Positions 14,468 to 18,751 of a stretch of 18,751 bases of DNA are shown here, piece by piece. The first letter of the stretch is position 1, and the number at the start of each line of letters is the position of its first letter. Both the position numbers and the translations under genes were made by a program. A model generated the notes under the pieces. The model was not told the origin of the DNA, searched no databases, and saw nothing but the letters and a program-made list of their open reading frames with translations. This DNA comes from DATKZB01 sp035528235 (GTDB taxonomy: Bacteria > Planctomycetota > Phycisphaerae > FEN-1346), in the NCBI GenBank assembly GCA_035528235.1, contig DATKZB010000226.1, positions 1-18,751 on the forward strand, read 5' to 3'.

Positions 14468-15691
14468 ATGGCGCTGAACGCCGGCGAACCGGCCGACGAC
14501 GTTGCCGCAGACCCCGTGGCCGGGGCGGCCGACGATGTGACTGCCGCGCTCACCGATGAACCCGCCGCCGAGCCGGACACCGGCATGCCGAGTCGGCTTA
14601 CGCCCCCGCTGGTGCTGCTGGTCGCCGCCAACCTGGTCCCGCTGTACGGCGTCCTGTTCCTGGCCTGGGATGTGTTTGCCGTGGTCTTTCTCTACTGGCT
14701 GGAGAACGTGGCGGTCGGCGTGTTCGCCGTGCTGCGGATGCTCTTCAACCGCACGCCCGAGCCGCTGAAGTGGCTTCAGAAGGCGTTGCTGATTCCCTTT
14801 TTCGCCGTCCATTACGGCATGTTCGCGTACGTGCACGGCATGTTTGTCCTGATCCTGTTCAACCAGCAGGGCGAGGCCGTGCTGGATGAGATGTCCCCCG
14901 CGCTGCTGTGGGGCATCATCCGCGACCACGGTCTGATTGTGCCGGCGGCGGTCTTGGCCGCGAGCCACGCGTTCTCGCTGGTATGGCTTTACCTCATCAA
15001 GGGCGAGTGCCGCCGCACGTACCTCATCGAGGAACAGTCCCGGCCGTACCGGCGGGTTGTCGTCCTGCACGTGACGATCATCGGCGGCGGGTTCCTGATC
15101 CAGATGCTGGGCTCGCCGGCGTGGGCCCTGGCGCTGCTGGTGCTCTTGAAGGTCGGTGCCGATCTGGTGGCGCACAGCCGCTCGCACCGACGAGCGGAGA
15201 TCCGCGGGCGCCGGCAGATGGCGCGCCTGTACCGGATGGTCGAGATGGCGAACGCGGCCGTGCGGGAGGGCGAGGTGCCCGACTCGCTCGTGCAGCGTTT
15301 CCCCGGCTATGTCCGGGACCGCGCGGCCGGGAAGCGCCTCAACCGCAGGCTGGGTGGGCTGTGTCTGGGCGGCCTCGCCACCGGGGTCCTCGGCGGCGCG
15401 GGTATGGCGGCTGCCGGGCAGCGCATTCTCGCCGGCATCGTGATCGGGATAGGCCTGGTGGCGTTCGTCGTCGGCCTGGTCCTCTACAATATCCGCCGGC
15501 GGATCCCGTGTGCGGTCTGCGGCCGGCCGATGGAGGTCGTCGACACGAGCATGACGCTGGCCGAGATGAGCAAGTCGGAACGGCTTGCGGCCGGCGGAAC
15601 CCCCGTCGGGGCCGAACAGCGGTGGTACGTGTGTCACCCCTGCAAGCTGTACTTCCTGGGGCGGAAAGTGGTATCCAGCCCCGGCGACTGA
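14468..15691 (+). CDS. DUF6498-like polytopic membrane protein with C-terminal zinc-ribbon-like tail
   Basis: A 407-residue inner-membrane protein. Residues 1-42 are an acidic Ala/Asp-rich cytoplasmic-looking leader. From about 45 to 215 there are several membrane helices, with the conserved-looking stretches NLVPLYGVLFLAWDVFAVVF, YWLENVAVGVFAVLRMLF and FFAVHYGMFAYVHGMFVL that I associate with DUF6498. A basic soluble segment (about 235-300) is followed by two more helices (about 300-345). The tail has two Cys pairs, C348/C351 in IPCAVCGRPM and C389/C392 in YVCHPCKLYF, like a zinc ribbon. ATG 14468 is preceded by GGGGGA; an upstream in-frame TTG at 14399 would add an unsupported 23 residues. 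It is convergent with ribBA. Function unknown. Confidence 0.83.
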   Translation: MALNAGEPADDVAADPVAGAADDVTAALTDEPAAEPDTGMPSRLTPPLVLLVAANLVPLYGVLFLAWDVFAVVFLYWLENVAVGVFAVLRMLFNRTPEPLKWLQKALLIPFFAVHYGMFAYVHGMFVLILFNQQGEAVLDEMSPALLWGIIRDHGLIVPAAVLAASHAFSLVWLYLIKGECRRTYLIEEQSRPYRRVVVLHVTIIGGGFLIQMLGSPAWALALLVLLKVGADLVAHSRSHRRAEIRGRRQMARLYRMVEMANAAVREGEVPDSLVQRFPGYVRDRAAGKRLNRRLGGLCLGGLATGVLGGAGMAAAGQRILAGIVIGIGLVAFVVGLVLYNIRRRIPCAVCGRPMEVVDTSMTLAEMSKSERLAAGGTPVGAEQRWYVCHPCKLYFLGRKVVSSPGD

Positions 15692-15736
15692 AGATTCAGG
15701 GAGGCTTCTTCCCGGGCCTGCGGTGGAATAGGCGGC

Positions 15737-16987
15737 TCAGTCGGCCTCGTCGTCCAGAAGGTGGCCGAGTCTCAGGCGTTTGGTCCGTAAGTACCGCTTG
15801 TTGGCCGGGTTAGGTTTGATCACCAGCGGCACGCGCTCGACGATCGCCAGGCCGTACCCCTCGAGCGCCACCACCTTCCGCGGGTTGTTGGTCATGAGGC
15901 GGATGTCGCGCAGGCCCAGCGCCACCAGAATCTGGGCACCGATACCGTAGTCGCGCAGGTCGGCCGCGAACCCCAGCCGCACGTTCGCCTCCACGGTGTC
16001 CAGACCTTCCTCCTGCTGGAGACGATAGGCTCGAATCTTGTTCGCCAGGCCGATACCGCGGCCCTCCTGTCGCATGTAGACCACGGCGCCGCGGCCTTCC
16101 TGGGCCACGCGGGCCAGGGCCGTGTCGAGTTGCTGGCCGCAGTCGCACGCGAGGCTCCCGAAGACGTCGCCCGTCAGGCACTCCGAGTGGATGCGGACAA
16201 GGACGGGCGCGGTCTGAACCGGCACGTTGCCGTCGGGTCCGCTCACGCCGATGCCGCCCAGCGTCAGGGCGATGTGCGGAAAGGCGTCGACGACGCTCTC
16301 GTACGCGAGCAAGTCGAAGGTGGCGTGCCGGGTCGGCAGTTTCGCCTGGGCCACCTGGTGGATGAGGCGTTCCTTGCGGTGGCGGAACCCGATGATCTGG
16401 GCCACGGAGCACACCTTCAGGCCGTGCTCGGCGCAGAACGGCACCAGGTCGGGCAGGCGGGCCATCGTGCCGTCGGGCTTCATGATCTCGCAGATGACGC
16501 CGGCGGATTTCAGCCCCGCCAGGCGGGCCAGGTCCACGGCCCCCTCGGTCTGGCCGGCGCGGACCAGGACGCCGCCCTCTCGCGCGCGGATGGGGAAGAC
16601 GTGCCCCGGCCGCGCGAGATCCTGGGGCCCGGTGTCGTCGGCCACGGCGACCTGGACGGTCCGTGCGCGGTCGGCCGCGCTGATGCCCGTCGTCACGCCC
16701 GTCCGGGCGTCGACCGACACGGTGAAGGCCGTGCCGAACCGTGCGGTGTTCTCGGGCGTCTGCGGCGGCAGGTTCAGCCGGTCGATGCGGTCGGGGGCCA
16801 TGGGCAGGCAGATGAGCCCGCGGCCGTGGGCGGCCATGAAGTTGATGATCTCGGCCGTGACCTTCTCGGCCGCGCACACCAGGTCGCCCTCGTTCTCGCG
16901 CTGCTCGTCGTCCACGAGGACGATCATGCGGCCGGCCCGCAGGTCGTCGAGAATCTCCGGAATGTCGGCGAATAAGTCGCTCACCAT
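15737..16987 (-). CDS. ribBA: Bifunctional 3,4-dihydroxy-2-butanone-4-phosphate synthase / GTP cyclohydrolase II
   Basis: A 416-residue fusion supplying both precursors of riboflavin. The N-terminal RibB half (about 1-205) has VDDEQRENEGDL (25-36) with the metal/substrate acids, RTGVTTGISAADRARTV and RPGHVFPI. The C-terminal RibA half has HSECLTGDVFGS with zinc cysteines C270, C281 and C283 (ACDCGQQLD), YMRQEGRGIGLANKIRAY and LMTNNPRKV. Both halves look intact; Ala occupies the position before CDC where Arg is common. ATG at 16987 is preceded by only AGGCGC, and the predicted promoter places transcription start at about this ATG. Longer upstream reading enters the divergent promoter region and is rejected. 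No other rib gene and no obvious FMN riboswitch are seen next to it. Identification is secure. Confidence 0.97.
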   Translation of the reverse strand: MVSDLFADIPEILDDLRAGRMIVLVDDEQRENEGDLVCAAEKVTAEIINFMAAHGRGLICLPMAPDRIDRLNLPPQTPENTARFGTAFTVSVDARTGVTTGISAADRARTVQVAVADDTGPQDLARPGHVFPIRAREGGVLVRAGQTEGAVDLARLAGLKSAGVICEIMKPDGTMARLPDLVPFCAEHGLKVCSVAQIIGFRHRKERLIHQVAQAKLPTRHATFDLLAYESVVDAFPHIALTLGGIGVSGPDGNVPVQTAPVLVRIHSECLTGDVFGSLACDCGQQLDTALARVAQEGRGAVVYMRQEGRGIGLANKIRAYRLQQEEGLDTVEANVRLGFAADLRDYGIGAQILVALGLRDIRLMTNNPRKVVALEGYGLAIVERVPLVIKPNPANKRYLRTKRLRLGHLLDDEAD

Positions 16988-16993
16988 GCGCCT

Positions 16994-17022
16994 ATGGTAT
17001 AACGACGGGGCCCGAGAATCAA
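16994..17022 (-). promoter_or_regulatory. Candidate ribBA promoter, possibly leaderless
   Basis: On the minus strand TTGATT (17022-17017) and TACCAT (16999-16994) are 17 bp apart; an overlapping TATACC (17001-16996) has a 15-bp spacer. A start 7 bases beyond the -10 falls at about 16987, the first base of the ribBA ATG. Confidence 0.4.
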
Positions 17023-17053
17023 CCGGCGGCCGGCGCGCGGCGGCCGGCGCCTC

Positions 17054-17115
17054 GGCGTACGCGTTTGGCGTGTGCCACGGCTTGGCCAAACGCGCAGACG
17101 CCAGGCAGGTACGCC
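17054..17115. repeat. Nested inverted repeat in the ribBA/unknown gene divergent region
   Basis: The outer arms GGCGTAC (17054-17060) and GTACGCC (17109-17115) are perfect 7-bp complements. The inner arms GCGTTTGGC (17061-17069) and GCCAAACGC (17085-17093) are perfect 9-bp complements. TGGCGT and ACGCCA inside can pair alternatively. It lies upstream of both divergent promoter candidates. It could be an operator region or another small palindromic element; which is not decided. Confidence 0.45.
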
Positions 17116-17134
17116 TTGGCGGCGGCGTTTCCTT

Positions 17135-17163
17135 TTGACGGGTCTTGGCGGCCGACCTATAAT
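17135..17163 (+). promoter_or_regulatory. Sigma-70 promoter for the unknown gene and lemA
   Basis: TTGACG (17135-17140), 17 bp, perfect TATAAT (17158-17163). This is the best promoter in the window. The start near 17170 gives a leader of about 19 bases before the ATG at 17189. Confidence 0.7.
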
Positions 17164-17188
17164 CCGGCCGCCGGGTCGGGAGATCTTC

Positions 17189-17908
17189 ATGGAGGTCATC
17201 GTGGGCGGACTGGCCGGCCTGTTTCCCTGCCTGATGTTCGGCGCCATCGCCGCGCTGGTCGTGGTGGGAATCGTCTACAGCATTATAAAGGCCCGCGAGC
17301 GGCGCGAGGCCATGGCCCGCCTGGCCGCCGCCATGGGCCTGACGTACTATCCCAATGACCCCTGGGATCTGCCCGCGCGGTACGCCCACCTCGACCTGTT
17401 CCAGCACGGCCACTCGAAGAGGGCCTCCAACGTCCTGGCGGGCGAGATGGACGACCGGTCGGTCGTCGCGTTCGACTACCGGTACACGACCGGCAGCGGC
17501 AAGAACCAGACCACCCACCACTACCAGGCGGCGGTCCTGGCGATGCCCATCCTGGCGCCGGGCGTGCGGATGCGGCCCGAGAGCGTGCTCGACCGCGTCG
17601 CGTCGTGGGTGGGGTACGACGACATCGACTTCGAGAGCGACGAGTTCAGCCGCCGGTACTACGTCACGGGCAAGGACCGGCGGTTCGCCTACGACATTTT
17701 CCACACGCGCCTCATCGAGTACCTGCTGGGTTGCGGCACGGCGCCGTCGCTCGAGATGCAGGGGCCCATCGTGCTCCTCTACGACGGGGGCCGCGAGGCC
17801 GAGAACTTGCGGCGCCTGCTGATGGTCGGGCAGGAGATCATCCGCAGCATTCCGGACTACGTGTTGACGGCGCGCGGTATCGGCGAGCCGCCGGGAGGCC
17901 AATCATGA
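17189..17908 (+). CDS. Membrane-anchored protein of unknown function, upstream of lemA
   Basis: A 239-residue protein. One N-terminal membrane segment spans about 5-32 (LAGLFPCLMFGAIAALVVVG and onward) and is followed by a positively charged stop-transfer stretch (KARERREAMARL). The rest is soluble, mixed alpha/beta: YRYTTGSGKNQTTHHYQAA, then ESVLDRVASWVGYDDIDFES, YYVTGKDRRFAYDIFHTRL and MQGPIVLLYDGGREAENLRRLL. The segment from ALAMP to the end reads like the cytoplasmic domain of small bacterial membrane proteins without an enzyme motif. I cannot name a family. ATG at 17189 has GGGAGA before it and is only 19 bases after the predicted transcription start; a longer frame from 17072 is excluded by that promoter. 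It overlaps lemA by 4 bp (ATGA), so the two are co-translated. Confidence 0.8.
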   Translation: MEVIVGGLAGLFPCLMFGAIAALVVVGIVYSIIKARERREAMARLAAAMGLTYYPNDPWDLPARYAHLDLFQHGHSKRASNVLAGEMDDRSVVAFDYRYTTGSGKNQTTHHYQAAVLAMPILAPGVRMRPESVLDRVASWVGYDDIDFESDEFSRRYYVTGKDRRFAYDIFHTRLIEYLLGCGTAPSLEMQGPIVLLYDGGREAENLRRLLMVGQEIIRSIPDYVLTARGIGEPPGGQS

Positions 17909-18558
17909 TGGATACTGCTTCCACCTTCAGCGTTCTGGCGCAGGCCGAGGTCCTGGTGGCCTTGTTGCCCATGTGCGCCTGCATCTTCGTCCCGATTCTC
18001 ATCGTGGGCCTGGTGCTGATGGGCATGTACAACAGCCTGGTGCGCGGCCGCAACCACGTCCGCGAGAGTTGGTCGGGCATCGACACGGAACTGAAACGCC
18101 GCTACGACCTCATCCCCAACCTGGTCGAGACGGTCAAGGGCTACGCCAGGCACGAGCGGGAGGTCCTGGAGCGCGTCGTCGAGGCCCGCACCCGCGCCGT
18201 GGCCTCCACCGGGTCACCGGCCCAGCAGGCCCAGGTCGAGAACTTCCTGGTCGGCGCCCTGCGGCAACTGTTCGCCCTGGCCGAAGGGTATCCGCAACTG
18301 AAGGCGAGCGAGAACTTCCTGGAGTTGCAGCGGCAACTGACCGAGACCGAGAACCGCATCCAGGCCGTGCGGCGGTTCTACAACGCCAACGTCCGCGACT
18401 ACAACAACCGTTGCGAGATGTTTCCGACCAGCCTCATGGCCTCGATGTTCAGTTTCCGGCAGGCCGAGTTCTTCGAGATCGAATCGGCCGTGGAACGCCT
18501 CTCGCCGCGCGTCAGTTTCGGCGCGACCCCGCCGGCGTCGCCCGACGCCGGGGCGTGA
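17905..18558 (+). CDS. lemA: LemA family membrane protein
   Basis: A 217-residue protein of the LemA family: short N-terminus, one membrane helix at about 17-41 (LLPMCACIFVPILIVGLVLM) and a long helical cytoplasmic-type domain. Signature blocks are present: YNSLVRGRNHVRESWSGID, LKRRYDLIPNLVETVKGYA, SENFLELQRQLTETENRI and RRFYNANVRDYN, ending FFEIES. The C-terminus is short and Ala/Pro-rich. LemA proteins are scaffold-like and often sit beside membrane proteases (HtpX) or other envelope genes; their biochemical role is not settled. Here the neighbour is the unknown membrane-anchored protein, overlapping by 4 bp. The start is ATG 17905 with GGGAGG 6 bases before it; an adjacent in-frame ATG at 17908 cannot be excluded. 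Confidence 0.95.
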   Translation: MMDTASTFSVLAQAEVLVALLPMCACIFVPILIVGLVLMGMYNSLVRGRNHVRESWSGIDTELKRRYDLIPNLVETVKGYARHEREVLERVVEARTRAVASTGSPAQQAQVENFLVGALRQLFALAEGYPQLKASENFLELQRQLTETENRIQAVRRFYNANVRDYNNRCEMFPTSLMASMFSFRQAEFFEIESAVERLSPRVSFGATPPASPDAGA

Positions 18559-18612
18559 GACTGTGCCGCCGGCCGGGCGCGGCGATGGCGAGAGCCCGCG
18601 CGGTGGCCTTCC

Positions 18613-18751
18613 TAGTACTACAACGCTACAAAGGCTCAAGATGGTTCATGCTGCCGGCCGATGGGACTGCCGGGGAATGGGCCCCGGGAGGCCATCGCCA
18701 TGGATGCCGAGACGATTCTGAGGATCAGGCCAGCCTTGACGCGGTTCCTGC
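18613..18751 (+). mobile_element. Left end of an insertion sequence (truncated by window edge)
   Basis: After lemA the sequence shifts to a less GC-rich stretch starting about TAGTACTACAACG (18613 onward) with a reading frame for a transposase-like protein beginning at 18700. The boundary is an estimate from the change in composition and the resemblance to planctomycete IS ends; the matching right end and target duplication are outside the window. Confidence 0.5.
18700..18751 (+). CDS. Transposase N-terminus, partial (3' end outside window)
   Basis: ATG at 18700 follows GGGAGG by 8 bases and opens a frame MDAETILRIRPALTRFL that runs off the window. The opening resembles the first residues of IS4/IS701-type transposases common in planctomycetes (from memory). 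Seventeen residues are too few to assign the IS family firmly. Confidence 0.45.
   Translation, partial: MDAETILRIRPALTRFL

Noticed and set aside
15692..15736. Terminator between the convergent membrane protein gene and ribBA
   Set aside because: No stem longer than 4 bp could be drawn in the 45-bp gap.
16988..17902. N-terminal extension of ribBA
   Set aside because: It would run antisense through the unknown gene and both divergent promoters; ribB starts at its family position at 16987.

Overview
This 18.75 kb window is a GC-rich chromosomal segment of a bacterium. I read it as a planctomycete, probably Phycisphaerae-like. The reasons are a sigma-70 protein with helix-turn-helix modules at its N-terminus, many short lipoproteins and membrane proteins of unknown function, palindromic REP-like elements between genes, and the start of a transposase of a kind I associate with planctomycetes. 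The phylum is inferred from memory of these families and is not proven here.

Layout. Positions 1-1196 hold the 3' part of thiC (thiamine pyrimidine synthesis), overlapping by 4 bp a TlpA-type thioredoxin lipoprotein. Facing it (minus strand) is a TlyA/FtsJ-type rRNA 2'-O-methyltransferase without its usual S4 domain, divergent from a small DUF4410-like lipoprotein (2013-2576). A minus-strand block follows: an inactive-looking receiver protein (6276-6968), overlapping by 4 bp a degenerate receiver/GAF/GGDEF protein (4960-6279), then a 170-bp palindromic element, then a cytoplasmic GH15 glucoamylase-type enzyme (2657-4759) whose stop codon lies inside another palindromic element. Divergent from this block, a plus-strand central-metabolism run encodes gap, pgk, rpe and accD (7214-11156), with GC hairpins in the gap-pgk and pgk-rpe gaps. 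A soluble Ser/Thr protein kinase (11319-12176), a noncoding stretch of about 400 bp, and the unusual sigma-70 factor (12645-14330) come next, then a DUF6498-like membrane protein with a C-terminal zinc-ribbon-like tail. ribBA (minus, 15737-16987) is divergent from a two-gene unit of a membrane-anchored unknown protein and LemA. The window ends in the left end of an insertion sequence with the first 17 codons of its transposase.

Regulation. Several intergenic regions contain good sigma-70 hexamer pairs, mostly 17 bp apart (for example TTGACG-17-TATAAT before the lemA unit). The ribBA promoter candidate would place the transcript start on the ATG, suggesting a leaderless mRNA.

The items most worth a second look are the sigma factor (a DNA-binding N-terminal half fused to a sigma core lacking most of region 3), the pair of signal-transduction proteins with no catalytic residues beside a glucan hydrolase, and the two palindromic elements that supply stop codons to their neighbours. 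I saw no CRISPR array, tRNA or rRNA.
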